Source of the DNA: Chloroflexota bacterium
Lineage (GTDB): Bacteria; Chloroflexota; Anaerolineae; Aggregatilineales; Phototrophicaceae
Length of the DNA: 64,000 nt
Direction of reading: 5' to 3'
Assembly (NCBI GenBank): GCA_011523545.1
Contig: WTGN01000077.1
Coordinates: 52,417 to 116,416 of the forward strand
Shown here: positions 16,659-26,588 of the stretch, in pieces
How positions within the stretch are numbered: position 1 is the stretch's first letter
How the letters are laid out: each line of letters opens with the position of its first letter
Program-made: the position numbers and the translations under genes
The notes under the pieces: generated by a model
Seen by the model: the letters and a program-made list of their open reading frames with translations, nothing else
Told to the model about the DNA's origin: nothing
Database searches by the model: none

Positions 16659-19600
16659 ATGTTTGATTTACGCGATCCATCCAAGGACGATCCCTTCGCC
16701 GACCTCCATCCCATCGACAGGCAGCATCGCGACGCTTGCGCGCTGATTTGCTCGGTTCGCAAAGGCGGGCAGGCGACGCACGGCAATGTCAAGCGCACGA
16801 TCGAAGCGCTCACGCGTATGGGCCATCGAACTGGATACATCAATGGAGAAGGCGACGGCGTCGGTGTGCTGACAGACATCCCGCGTCAGCTTTGGACGAA
16901 ATGGCTGGCGGAAGCCGGTCTGCGTTCGTCGCTGGCGACAGACCGCAGCTTTTGGGTCGCGCATGTTATGATCCCGGCTCACGACCGTACACGCGCTCAA
17001 TACATCGTCGATCAGATTTGCCGGCAGATCAGCGAAGTAGGCTTGCATATTTTGGTCGACCGCGCCGGTCGCGTCAATTCAACGGTGCTGGGTCCCAATG
17101 CCGAGACCAACGAGCCGGTGTTCTGGCAGATCGCCGGCATCAACGGGCAAGTGGCGGCGGAGAAGCTCGACCGCACACTATTCGAGTTGCAAGTTCAACT
17201 GGAGAGCGAGCTGGAAGTTCACTTTCCGTCGTTCTCGGCGCACAGCGTCGTCTACAAGGTCCAGGGCACGATCGAGATTTTGCGCCGCTATTATCCGGAA
17301 TTGCGCGATCCCAATTACGCCTCCTCCCTCACGATGGGGCACGCGCGCTACAGCACCAACACAAATCCGATTTTCGAACGCGCGCAGCCCTTCAATCTGA
17401 TCGAGCATAACGGAGAATTCAACACCATCTCGCGTTTCCGCCTGGAATCGGAAATGCTCGACATTCCCATGGTGGATGACGGCTCTGATTCGCAGGATGT
17501 GGATCGCACGATTTATGCGTTGTGCATGCGTTACGGCTTGGATCTCATCGAAGCGATGGAACATATCTTTCCGCCCTTTGAGCATGACCTAATCCATAAT
17601 GCGCCCGAGATTCACGATATGTATGCCGAGTTGCGTCAATCCTTCGGCCCGTTTGCGCAGGGACCGGCGGCGGTTGTCGCGCGCTTGGGGAATCAAGCGG
17701 TCTTCAGCGTCGACGCGCTGGGCTTGCGCCCCCTGTGGTTTGGCGAAACCGAGAAAGAATACTTCGTCACCTCGGAACGCGGCGTCTATGCCCTGGACTC
17801 GATGTCGGTCAGCCCGAAACCGATGGCTCCGGGCGAAAAAATCGCGATGACGGTCAACACCGGCCAGCCCATCCAGGTGATGGATTATCCGGCGATTCAG
17901 CAATACGTTTACAGCAGATATCGCGACCGGCAGCCATACAATCCAGCAGCCGGCAGCATTTGGCGCTCCGGGCCGGAAGCGGCCGCGCCGGCGCCCACAG
18001 TGAGTTTCCCCATCCAGCCGACCTCGAACGGCGGCGGGCAGCAGCAAGCGCAGACGGCGCCCGTCGCTGTCCTCGAACGCACCGCCGAATCACAGAAGTC
18101 AGCGATTGAACTCCCTTGGGCCGATTCACCGATCAAGGTCAACGCCGCCGTTATGTCCGGCTTTGGTTGGGAACGCTACCACGTCGAGATTGTGAAGACG
18201 CTCGCCGACAGCGGCAAAGAGCAGATGGGCTCGCTGGGCTGGGATGGCCCCCTGGCCGCCATCAGCAATACGCGCGCCAATCTCGCCGACTTCTTCAAAG
18301 AGACCATCGCCGTAGTGACGAATCCGTCCATCGACCGCGAGCGTGAGCAGGCGCAGTTTTCCTCACAAGTCTTGATCGGCTGCCGCCCCGAGGTCGCCGC
18401 CGGCCGTGAAGAAGACGCCACCTTGATCAGATTGGAAATTCCATTCCTGCTGGAAGCCATTCCCGAATTTGACGACATCGACTGCATAAGAGATATCGCA
18501 TCAAAAAAGGGCACGATGCTCATTCAAGATCTGGCGGCTGTCTTCGAGGACAAAGTCGCCTTCTTTTCAATGGGCTGCCCAGTGGATACAACGGTCGACC
18601 AGGCGGTCGAGTCGCTGCAAAACCGCGTCGTCGAGGCAGTCTTGAACGGCGCTCAGTGCGTCATCCTCGACGACAGCGCCATCGCTTCGGGCGAGGAACT
18701 GTATATCGACCCGCTGCTTGCGATTGCGGCGGTGGACCGGGCTCTGCGCCTGGCGGATTATGGGCCTAATTTGCGCCGGCGCGTTGGGCTGGTCATCCGC
18801 ACCGGCGCCCTGCGCGATATGCATGACCTGGCCATCTGCCTGAGCCTGGGGGCGAATGCTATCCTTCCTTATGCCCTGTATGCCGTGGGCTTGGGCACAG
18901 CGCCGCGCGGCAGCCGGAAGCCCTTGACGACGGAACAGGTCGAGACGGCGCTCGGCAACACGCTGACGGCGATCCACGCGGGCTTGCAGAAGATCACATC
19001 GACAGTCGGCTGCCACGAATTGCGCGGATACGGGCACAGCTTCAGCTCTATCGGTTTGTCGCGCAATATCGCCAACCTGCTCGGCACGCCCAATTATTTC
19101 GGCTCGACCGGTCGCGGGCTCACCTGGACCTCGCTCACCGATGACGCTCATGAGCGCGCCCAGGAATTCCGCGGTGAGACGCGCGCGCGCTTGAAGAACC
19201 CCGACCGCTTCTACCCCAAGATGTGGAAGAAGGCCGAGGCGGTCGCGCATGGCGAGTTGGAGTTCGACGAATATACCGAGACCCTGCTCAACCTGGAAGA
19301 GAGGATGCCGGTGTCTCTGCGGCATATTCTGGGGCTGCACGAAAGTCAGTCGCCAATCAATGCCGAAGAGGTGGATATCAGCATCAAGGGCTATGACATG
19401 CCCGTTCTAATCAGCGCGATGTCCTTCGGCTCGCAAGGCGAGTTGGCCTACCGATCTTATGCTGAGGCGGCGCACTTGCTCAACATCATCTGCATGAACG
19501 GTGAAGGCGGCGAGATTCATGAGCTGCTGGGCAAACATCCGCGCAATCGCGGGCAGCAGGTCGCCTCAGGGCGATTCGGCGTCAACATCGCCTTTCTGAA

Positions 19601-21362
19601 CGCGGCCGATTACATCGAAATCAAAATCGGGCAAGGCGCGAAACCGGGTGAAGGCGGCCATCTGCCAGGTTACAAAGTGACGGAGCAAATTGCGGCCGTG
19701 CGCAGCACGACGCCGGGCGTCGGCTTAATCTCGCCCAGCAACAATCATGATCTTTATTCAATTGAAGACCTGGCCCAGCTCATTGACGAGCTCAAGACCG
19801 CCAACCCCCACGCCAAGGTCTCGGTCAAGCTGCCAGTTGTGCCCGGCATCGGGATCATCGCTGTCGGTGTCGCCAAAGCGGGCGCCGACATCATCACGAT
19901 CACCGGATATACCGGCGGCACCGGCGCCGCGCGCGCGCATGCCTTGCGTCACGTGGGCTTGCCGGCGGAAATCGGTGTCTGGCTGGCGCACCGGCATCTG
20001 ATCGAAAGCGGCTTGCGGGATGATGTCGAGCTATGGGTTGATGGAGGCATGAAGAGCGGGCGCGATGTCATCAAGATGGTTTGCCTGGGCGCCAACCGCG
20101 TCGGCTTCGCCACTCTGGCGATGGTGGCGCTTGGCTGCACGATTTGCCGCGGCTGCCAGGATGGCACCTGCCACGTCGGCATCACCACCCACGTCAAGAC
20201 CAAAGAAGAAGCCGAAAAGCGGGATTTCAAGGCTTTCCGGCCCTTTGAAGAACGCGGATCGCCCCATAGCATCGTCACCATGTTTGACGCGCTGGCGGAT
20301 GATATTCGCAAATGGGCGGCGATGATGGGCGTCACAAACTTGCAGGATATCGTCGGCCGGGCCGATCTGCTCTATCAGCGCTCTCATCACGACCGCATTA
20401 ATCTCAGCCGACTGTTGAAATCGGTCCCGCTCGGCCAACGGACGCAAGCGCAGCCGGGCGGCCGGCGCATCGCCCGCCCCCGCAACACCGTCAGCAAGCA
20501 AATTACCGATATCGTGACCGAATACGTGGCCAAAGGCGAATACGAGCTGACCTACGATGACGAGCAGGTGATGGCGATGGACCGCGCCTTGGGCACGCAT
20601 CTCTCCGGCGCCATCAAACGCCAGGCCCTGCCGCAGGCGAATCGCATTCAAGCGGTCAACCTGTCCTTCAGCAATTCGGCGATACCGGGCAATGGATTGG
20701 CCGCCTTTATTGATGATCCGGTCAACGTCCTGGTGGAAGGCGGCGCGCAAGACGGCGTCGGCAAATGCGCCACCGGCAGCAGAGTCTCAATTCTCAAAGG
20801 CCTCAACCATAAGGGACGGCGGGTCGATGGCTCGGTCGGCAAGAGCTTCGCCTATGGCGCGCAGGGTGGGCTGTTCATCGTGCAGGGAGACGCTGATACG
20901 CGCGCTTGCATCCGCATGAGCGGCGCCGATGTCGTTTTTGGCGGTGAAATCAGCGCCCCGCTGAATGACAGCCTCGGCGGCCTGGGCGCGCGCGCCAACC
21001 TCAAAGGTTACGCATTCGAGTACATGACTTCGGGCCGCGCCGTCGTCTTGGGCGATCCCGGCCCCTGGATCTGCGCCGGCATGACCGGTGGCGTCGTTTA
21101 TCAGCGCGTTCAGCCGGAGATGGGGCTTACCGTTGATGCGATTCGCCATCGACTTGCAGCCGGCTCGGTTGTTGAGATTCAAGCGCTTGATGACGAGGGG
21201 CATAACGACGTGCGCGAACTGTTGAACGTCTATATCCGCACGCTCGAAGAAAACCACCAGTCGCAGGCGGCTGAACCGCTTTACGCGCTGCTGAAGCGCC
21301 CGAGCGATCACTTCATCAAGATCGCGCCGCCGGACGCGCGCAAGATCGTCAACGAAAGCTGA
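16659..21362 (+). CDS. gltB: glutamate synthase large-subunit-like protein (single chain)
   Basis: A 1567-residue protein with the complete GltB domain order. A class-II glutamine amidotransferase domain begins with DACALIC, making Cys27 the probable nucleophile exposed after processing, and contains MGHARYSTNT and HNGEFNT. A Pro/Gln/Ala-rich linker (about 445-490) is followed by the central domain (MGSLGWDGPLAAISN), the FMN-binding synthase domain from about 917 (AMSFGSQGE, IGQGAKPGEGGHLPG), the 3Fe-4S motif CTICRGCQDGTC near 1159 (the C-x5-C-x4-C pattern plus one extra Cys), and the GXGXG beta-helix domain (about 1330-1500). It converts glutamine and 2-oxoglutarate to two glutamates. No gltD is adjacent. 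AAGGATGAG precedes the ATG. Confidence 0.93.
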   Translation: MFDLRDPSKDDPFADLHPIDRQHRDACALICSVRKGGQATHGNVKRTIEALTRMGHRTGYINGEGDGVGVLTDIPRQLWTKWLAEAGLRSSLATDRSFWVAHVMIPAHDRTRAQYIVDQICRQISEVGLHILVDRAGRVNSTVLGPNAETNEPVFWQIAGINGQVAAEKLDRTLFELQVQLESELEVHFPSFSAHSVVYKVQGTIEILRRYYPELRDPNYASSLTMGHARYSTNTNPIFERAQPFNLIEHNGEFNTISRFRLESEMLDIPMVDDGSDSQDVDRTIYALCMRYGLDLIEAMEHIFPPFEHDLIHNAPEIHDMYAELRQSFGPFAQGPAAVVARLGNQAVFSVDALGLRPLWFGETEKEYFVTSERGVYALDSMSVSPKPMAPGEKIAMTVNTGQPIQVMDYPAIQQYVYSRYRDRQPYNPAAGSIWRSGPEAAAPAPTVSFPIQPTSNGGGQQQAQTAPVAVLERTAESQKSAIELPWADSPIKVNAAVMSGFGWERYHVEIVKTLADSGKEQMGSLGWDGPLAAISNTRANLADFFKETIAVVTNPSIDREREQAQFSSQVLIGCRPEVAAGREEDATLIRLEIPFLLEAIPEFDDIDCIRDIASKKGTMLIQDLAAVFEDKVAFFSMGCPVDTTVDQAVESLQNRVVEAVLNGAQCVILDDSAIASGEELYIDPLLAIAAVDRALRLADYGPNLRRRVGLVIRTGALRDMHDLAICLSLGANAILPYALYAVGLGTAPRGSRKPLTTEQVETALGNTLTAIHAGLQKITSTVGCHELRGYGHSFSSIGLSRNIANLLGTPNYFGSTGRGLTWTSLTDDAHERAQEFRGETRARLKNPDRFYPKMWKKAEAVAHGELEFDEYTETLLNLEERMPVSLRHILGLHESQSPINAEEVDISIKGYDMPVLISAMSFGSQGELAYRSYAEAAHLLNIICMNGEGGEIHELLGKHPRNRGQQVASGRFGVNIAFLNAADYIEIKIGQGAKPGEGGHLPGYKVTEQIAAVRSTTPGVGLISPSNNHDLYSIEDLAQLIDELKTANPHAKVSVKLPVVPGIGIIAVGVAKAGADIITITGYTGGTGAARAHALRHVGLPAEIGVWLAHRHLIESGLRDDVELWVDGGMKSGRDVIKMVCLGANRVGFATLAMVALGCTICRGCQDGTCHVGITTHVKTKEEAEKRDFKAFRPFEERGSPHSIVTMFDALADDIRKWAAMMGVTNLQDIVGRADLLYQRSHHDRINLSRLLKSVPLGQRTQAQPGGRRIARPRNTVSKQITDIVTEYVAKGEYELTYDDEQVMAMDRALGTHLSGAIKRQALPQANRIQAVNLSFSNSAIPGNGLAAFIDDPVNVLVEGGAQDGVGKCATGSRVSILKGLNHKGRRVDGSVGKSFAYGAQGGLFIVQGDADTRACIRMSGADVVFGGEISAPLNDSLGGLGARANLKGYAFEYMTSGRAVVLGDPGPWICAGMTGGVVYQRVQPEMGLTVDAIRHRLAAGSVVEIQALDDEGHNDVRELLNVYIRTLEENHQSQAAEPLYALLKRPSDHFIKIAPPDARKIVNES

Positions 21363-21395
21363 AAGAAAAACGCCGCTGACTGCTTGTCGGCGGCG
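21361..21395 (-). terminator. terminator between convergent gltB and PucR genes
   Basis: CGCCGCTGAC (21371-21380) pairs with GTCGGCGGCG (21386-21395) around TGCTT, with one G-U. On the minus strand it is followed by TTTTTCTTTC, so it serves mainly the PucR gene ending at 21428 but may also stop readthrough from gltB. Confidence 0.8.
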
Positions 21396-21427
21396 CTTCA
21401 ATTGGCGGCCCCGGGCGCGTGGCAAGG

Positions 21428-23077
21428 CTAGGGTGGCGCCGCCTCGCCCGGTATTGTCGCCAGTACGCGCTGCGTCTTCAAGGCCAGATGCAAGATGAGC
21501 CGATTGTCTGAGTCGTCCAGATCAAGCTTCGTCAATTCCGCGATCCGCTCCAAACGATAGACCAGGGTATTGCGGTGCACATCCAGCTCTTGCGCCGCCT
21601 TCGCCAGATTCCCGTTCGCGGCGAAGAACCCGCTCAAGGTGCGGACGAGGTCGCTCTGCTTGCGGCTGTCGTGCTCAATCAGCGGACCAAGCGCATCCTG
21701 ACTGAATCGCTGCAAATTGTCCAGGTTGCGCTCCTTCAAGGCCAGCAGAAGCTGATACAGCTTGAGATCGCCATAGTATGTCGTGCTGTCATGATCGCTC
21801 AATTCCTGCGCGATGCCGACCGCATCCTTGGCCTCGCGATAGGCGTCGCGCAATTTGGAAAGCCCGCAGGCAGGCCGGCTGATACCGGCCGACACCGCCC
21901 CGCCCGACATGCGCACAGCCAGCTGCGCCCGAATCGCCTCAATCGACGCGCGCGCCCGCATTAAAGCGGCCGTATCTTCTTCGTCAAATGGATACAATGC
22001 GACGATGGCATCCACATATTGCCCGACCGCGCCACTGACAGCCCGCCGCGACATATCGTCACGGACCAGCGAGATCATCGACTCGAAAGGCGCCGATTGC
22101 CCTGAGCCTTCCATAGCCCGGTAAACCGCCACCAGGAATTGAGCGCCCGGTTGGAAACCCGAACGCTGCGCGCGTGTGCGCAAGAGATCGTCATCGGCCG
22201 GCGTGCCGCTCAACCACATTTGAATCCAGTCGCCGCGCGTCTGCTCAACGGCCGTGGCAATGGCGCGGTTCTTCGCTATTTCAATCGCGCAAACATCGGC
22301 GCCATAAGTCAGCACCAGACGGTCAAACTCGGTTAAGCTGTTGGCGCTGTCGACGACAGACAGGTAGCCGGCGACCCGCTTCTCCACTTGCAGCGCCGTT
22401 GTATGACCCAGCGGGCTGGCGCTGATCATGCCCAGCATGGACGGCGCGTCATGCATGAGCCACTGCTGAAACTCTTCATGCCGCGCTGGCGCCGCCCGGC
22501 CATTCATGCCGCGGCGGCCAAGATAAGGCCGAATCTGCGCGATCAGCGTGCCAGCCTCGTCATGAATCGCGATTGGCTTGCCGGTGGAGCGAGACATAAC
22601 TTGCAGCAGACTGCTCAAATCCCGGTTTTCAGCCGCCAGCCGCGTCAATTGCCGCTGAATCTCTATCGCGCGTTCGGTCAAGCGGGCGGAATGGTTGAGA
22701 ATCAAAGCGTTCACGGCGCGCTCCACCGTGGTCAGGCTGCTATCATCCGGCACCGACAGCAGCGCGACGCCTGTTTCATTTGCCGCTTCGACCGCATCCT
22801 GCCCCACCGAACCGGTCGCCAGGACAGCATTCACGCCAAAGCCCGCCAACTGCCGCAGAACGCTTGACAGCGTCAACCGGCTGTCAAAACTGCGCAGTAC
22901 ATCCATCGACACCAGCGCCAACTCGCCGCCATATAAATCGGGAAAGACCGGTGGCTGCGCCCTGATCGTCACCGACCAATTCACTTCGGTTTCAGGGTCG
23001 CCGGCGACAATGCTGGCGCCCAATGGTAAAGAGTAACGAAGCAAGGATTGAAGTGAAGCTGCGTTCTTATCAGACAT
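21428..23077 (-). CDS. PucR-family transcriptional regulator (second copy)
   Basis: A 549-residue PucR/CdaR-type regulator with the same plan as the one at 14724: PucR N-terminal domain (LLRYSLPLGASIVAGDPETEVNW), a middle GAF-like segment, a CdaR GGDEF-like region and a C-terminal HTH_30 (NGNLAKAAQELDVHRNTLVYR). The two clearly belong to one family but are diverged, so they are old paralogues. It is convergent with the glutamate synthase gene. The start ATG at 23077 has only a weak GGGAAA upstream. The effector and targets are unknown. Confidence 0.9.
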   Translation of the reverse strand: MSDKNAASLQSLLRYSLPLGASIVAGDPETEVNWSVTIRAQPPVFPDLYGGELALVSMDVLRSFDSRLTLSSVLRQLAGFGVNAVLATGSVGQDAVEAANETGVALLSVPDDSSLTTVERAVNALILNHSARLTERAIEIQRQLTRLAAENRDLSSLLQVMSRSTGKPIAIHDEAGTLIAQIRPYLGRRGMNGRAAPARHEEFQQWLMHDAPSMLGMISASPLGHTTALQVEKRVAGYLSVVDSANSLTEFDRLVLTYGADVCAIEIAKNRAIATAVEQTRGDWIQMWLSGTPADDDLLRTRAQRSGFQPGAQFLVAVYRAMEGSGQSAPFESMISLVRDDMSRRAVSGAVGQYVDAIVALYPFDEEDTAALMRARASIEAIRAQLAVRMSGGAVSAGISRPACGLSKLRDAYREAKDAVGIAQELSDHDSTTYYGDLKLYQLLLALKERNLDNLQRFSQDALGPLIEHDSRKQSDLVRTLSGFFAANGNLAKAAQELDVHRNTLVYRLERIAELTKLDLDDSDNRLILHLALKTQRVLATIPGEAAPP

Positions 23078-23197
23078 AACCAGTTTCCCAATCGTGTTCT
23101 TGACTCATTGCGACGCGTACACGCATGCAATTGCCATATTCAACAAGAAGTTGCCTTAGAGTTGTATGTTATCACCAATTCTAGCATGAGATTAGCA

Positions 23198-23237
23198 CAA
23201 TAAAACAGGGCGAACCCCACGTGGTCATTCGCCCTGT
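23198..23237 (-). terminator. terminator after ileS
   Basis: A perfect 10-bp stem, ACAGGGCGAA (23205-23214) with TTCGCCCTGT (23228-23237), followed on the minus strand by TTTTATTG. It lies 27 nt after the ileS stop codon. Confidence 0.85.
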
Positions 23238-23263
23238 CCTCTTCCTTGGTATATTTTCACAAG

Positions 23264-26200
23264 TTACTGCCGGCGTTTTAGCCCGATGGTCAAGGACTCT
23301 CCCCGCAGCTGAACCGTTTCTTGCGCATATTCCGGCGTGATGTCGCCGGGCTGAAGGCTGTCCGCCAATGTCTCGGCGCTGATGTAGCCGCTGTACAGCA
23401 GCATCACGGAGTCGATCCCGTCTGAGGCGTCGGCGTAGACGATCTCGATGCGGTCATCCAGCGCGAAGTCGGCCTGCTTGCGCAGATTCTGAATCCGGCG
23501 GATGAGCTCGCGCGCCAGCCCTTCGGCAAGCAGATCGGATGTCAAGCGCGTGTTCAGCGCCACAACATAGCCGCCGTCTTCTATCGCCCCCTCCGGCGCT
23601 TGCAGGCTGACCTTGACCTCGCATTCTTCGTTTAGAATCTCGAAGCAGGACCCATCCAATTCGAGGGTGATGTCTTCGCCCGCCAGCAGCTGCTCGGCAA
23701 ATGGGCGGACGAATGCTTGATCGCCATCGCGCAAGGCGGCTTGAATCGCTTTGAAGTCGGCGCCAAATTTGCGGCCCAGGAAACGTGGCAGTGGATTGAG
23801 ACGGTAAATTGTCGTCGACGCGAAAGCGCTGGCTTCGTCCGCGCCCATGATACGCAGAGACTTTATGTTGAGCTCGCTCTTGATCAAATCGGCATAGCTC
23901 TCGAGCACGGGCGCCTCGGACACATCGCGCAGAGCGAATTGGGCATCCGCCAGCGGTTGGCGCACGCCAATCTGGGCGGCGTTTCGGGCGGACAGGCCCA
24001 GGCTGACCAGCCGCCGCACAAGCGCCATATCGCCTATGAGGCCCTCGTTGACCAGCGATTTATCGGCGGCGGGCCAGCGCGACAGGTGGACGCTGTCGGC
24101 CTCGGCGCCATTCTGCTCGGCAACCAGATTCCGATACATCGCCTCGCTTAGGAAGGGCATCGTCGGCGCCAAGAGCTTTGCAACCGTGGTTAAGGCCTCG
24201 TACAGCGTGGCATAAGCGGACAGCTTGTCCTTGTCCACGTCGCTCTTCCAGAAGCGATCGCGGCTGAGGCGCACGTACCAGTTGCTCAAGCGCTCAACGA
24301 AGTCTTCAATCGGGCGCGTCGCGTTGACCGCATCATAAGCTTCAAAGGCATTCGTCACCGTCAGCACCAAGGCATGCAGCTCGGCCAGCAGCCACTGATC
24401 AAGCGGTTCGCGCTCGTTCGCTTCCGGCGCCGCCTGCGATGGCGTCCAGCCGTCGATGTTGGCATAGGTGACAAAGAAGCTGTACGTGTTCCATAACGTG
24501 GACCAGAACTTCTTGATCACTTCGTTGACGAGGTTGATCGAGAAGCGGCGCGGCTCGCCCGGCGGCCCCGATGTATACATATACCAGCGGAAAGCATCGG
24601 CGCCCGCCTGCTCCAAAACCATCCAGGGGTCAACGCTATTGCCCAGGCTCTTGGACATTTTCTGGCCCTTCTCATCCAGGATGTGCCCAAGGCAAATCAC
24701 ATTTTTGAAGGAGACCGTTTCGAACAGCATCGCCGCGATTGCGTGCAGGCTGTAAAACCAGCCGCGCGTCTGGTCGACCGCTTCGCAGATGTAATCGGCG
24801 GGATGCTGCTCTGCCAGCATGTCAGGGTTGAACTTCGGATAGGACCACTGCGCCACCTGCATGGCGCCGCTGTCAAACCAGACGTCGATCACTTCCGGCA
24901 CGCGCCGCATGATGCCGCCGCCGCCATTCGGGTTCTCGAAGGTGATGTCATCCACATAGGGCCGGTGCAGATCGAGGTCGGCGAGATCGCGGCCGGCCAG
25001 CTCGCTCAACTCATCGACTCCCCCGACGCAGATCATCTCGCCGCTTTCCTCGTCAACCCAAACGGGCAGCGGCGTGCCCCAATAGCGCTCGCGCCCCAGC
25101 GACCATTCTTTGAGATCATCCAGCCAATTGCCAAAGCGGCCGTCGCGGATATGCCCCGGCACCCAATTCACGGTCTTGTTGAGGTCAATCATCGTTTGCT
25201 TGTATTTGAGCGTGTCGATGAACCAGGTCTCGCGGGCGAAATACATCAATGGCGAGCCGTCGCGCCAATTGTGCGGGTAAGCATGCTCATAAGTTTCCTG
25301 GCGGTACATCAGGCCGCGCTCGGTCAAATCGCTGATGATATGCCGGTCGGCATCTTTGAACCACATGCCGCGGAAGGTCGAAACGGCATCAACGAAGCAG
25401 CCGGTTTCATCGACCGTGATCAAGACGGGCAAATCGTGCTTGCGCCCGGTCGCCAAATCATCGACGCCATAAGCGGGCGCCGTGTGCACGATGCCGGTGC
25501 CATCGCCGGTGCTCACATAATCGGCCGCTACGACATAGGCGTAATCTTGCTCCACGGGCAAGAAGGTATACAGCGGCTTGTAACGCCAGCCGACGAGTTC
25601 GCTCCCCTTCAGGCGCTTAACCACCTTGTAGTCGTCGCCGTCGCTGAGCACCTTGTCCATCAAGGCTTCGGCCAGGATCAGCTGCTCAAGTCCCTCGCCG
25701 TCGGTTGCCGGCCCTTCCACCTGTACATAGTCAACATCTTCGCCGACCGCCAGCGCCGCGTTCGCCGGCAGCGTCCAGGGCGTTGTCGTCCAGGCCAGCA
25801 GATAGACGCCCGGCCGGTCGCGCACGGGAAAGCGCACATAAACGCTCGGGTCAACGATGGTCTTGTAGCCCTGCGCCACCTCATGAGTACTGAGTGGCGT
25901 GCCGGATGATGGGCTGTAGGGCACGACCTTGTAACCGCGATAGAGCAAGCCCTTGTCCCAGAATTGCTTGAGAATCCACCAGACACTCTCGATGTATTCA
26001 TTAGAGAAGGTGACGTAAGCGTCATCGAGATTGACCCAGAAGGCGGTGCGCTCCGTCAGCTTCTCCCACTCGTTGATGTGCAGAAAGACGTTCGCCCTAC
26101 ACTTGGCGTTGAACTCGGCAACGCCATATTCTTCGATTTGACCTTTGTTGTCGAAGCCGAGTTCCTTTTCCACCTCGATTTCGACCGGCAGCCCATGCGT

Positions 26201-26470
26201 GTCCCAGCCGCCGCGGCGCAGGCAGTAATAGCCTTGCATCACCTTGTAACGGGGGAACATGTCCTTGAAGGCGCGCGACAGCACATGGTGGCTGCCGGGT
26301 TGACCATTCGCGGTCGGCGGGCCCTCGTAGAATACATAACGCGGCGCATCATCGCGCCCCTCGGTGCTGCGCTCAAAGACGCGATTGAAGCGCCAAAAAT
26401 CGAGCTGCTGCTGCTCGAGTTTATTGATGACGTCGCTGTTGACCTGCGAGTTTACTGCTCTAAACATGAT
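23264..26470 (-). CDS. ileS: isoleucyl-tRNA synthetase (IleS2 type)
   Basis: A class-I isoleucyl-tRNA synthetase of about 1068 residues that charges tRNA-Ile. The ATP-binding HIGH-type motif is GPPTANGQPGSHHVL near residue 60 and KGQKMSKSLGN lies near 603. The sequence around these motifs and the end without a visible zinc finger resemble the IleS2/eukaryote-like class, members of which are often insensitive to mupirocin. I start at the ATG at 26470 because MFRAVNSQVN matches the family N-terminus, although the frame is open upstream to 26614 through a structured leader. It is separated from the TPR genes by 237 nt and ends in a good terminator. Confidence 0.95.
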   Translation of the reverse strand: MMFRAVNSQVNSDVINKLEQQQLDFWRFNRVFERSTEGRDDAPRYVFYEGPPTANGQPGSHHVLSRAFKDMFPRYKVMQGYYCLRRGGWDTHGLPVEIEVEKELGFDNKGQIEEYGVAEFNAKCRANVFLHINEWEKLTERTAFWVNLDDAYVTFSNEYIESVWWILKQFWDKGLLYRGYKVVPYSPSSGTPLSTHEVAQGYKTIVDPSVYVRFPVRDRPGVYLLAWTTTPWTLPANAALAVGEDVDYVQVEGPATDGEGLEQLILAEALMDKVLSDGDDYKVVKRLKGSELVGWRYKPLYTFLPVEQDYAYVVAADYVSTGDGTGIVHTAPAYGVDDLATGRKHDLPVLITVDETGCFVDAVSTFRGMWFKDADRHIISDLTERGLMYRQETYEHAYPHNWRDGSPLMYFARETWFIDTLKYKQTMIDLNKTVNWVPGHIRDGRFGNWLDDLKEWSLGRERYWGTPLPVWVDEESGEMICVGGVDELSELAGRDLADLDLHRPYVDDITFENPNGGGGIMRRVPEVIDVWFDSGAMQVAQWSYPKFNPDMLAEQHPADYICEAVDQTRGWFYSLHAIAAMLFETVSFKNVICLGHILDEKGQKMSKSLGNSVDPWMVLEQAGADAFRWYMYTSGPPGEPRRFSINLVNEVIKKFWSTLWNTYSFFVTYANIDGWTPSQAAPEANEREPLDQWLLAELHALVLTVTNAFEAYDAVNATRPIEDFVERLSNWYVRLSRDRFWKSDVDKDKLSAYATLYEALTTVAKLLAPTMPFLSEAMYRNLVAEQNGAEADSVHLSRWPAADKSLVNEGLIGDMALVRRLVSLGLSARNAAQIGVRQPLADAQFALRDVSEAPVLESYADLIKSELNIKSLRIMGADEASAFASTTIYRLNPLPRFLGRKFGADFKAIQAALRDGDQAFVRPFAEQLLAGEDITLELDGSCFEILNEECEVKVSLQAPEGAIEDGGYVVALNTRLTSDLLAEGLARELIRRIQNLRKQADFALDDRIEIVYADASDGIDSVMLLYSGYISAETLADSLQPGDITPEYAQETVQLRGESLTIGLKRRQ

Positions 26471-26489
26471 AGTCACTTGCTCCACTGGA

Positions 26490-26544
26490 TTGATACGAAA
26501 TCTGCCTTGCCATAACTTGCCAGAAGACCTGGAAACCGTATCAA
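26490..26544 (-). promoter_or_regulatory. structured 5' leader of ileS
   Basis: TTGATACG and CGTATCAA (plus-strand 26537-26544 and 26490-26497) form a perfect 8-bp stem enclosing a CCAG/CTGG hairpin and two GGCAAG copies. The stem closes 19 nt before the ileS start. A second hairpin (GGTGTCAC with GTGTACACC, one bulge) lies just upstream within 26565-26590. It is probably a cis-acting RNA; the ligand or mechanism is not known. Confidence 0.45.
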
Positions 26545-26588
26545 GCGGCAATGACCCGCGGTGTGTACACGTTTGCATGTGACACCAC
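26541..26588 (-). CDS. possible 15-codon leader ORF upstream of ileS
   Basis: A GTG-initiated frame of 15 codons has an ideal AAGGAGG 7 nt upstream, the strongest ribosome-binding site in this region, and it is in a different frame from ileS. It contains four Val codons and one Ile codon (ATT) three codons from its stop; the stop codon overlaps the first strand of the TTGATACG stem. It may couple leader translation to ileS expression. The small size and single Ile codon leave chance occurrence possible. Confidence 0.35.
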   Translation of the reverse strand: MVSHANVYTPRVIAA

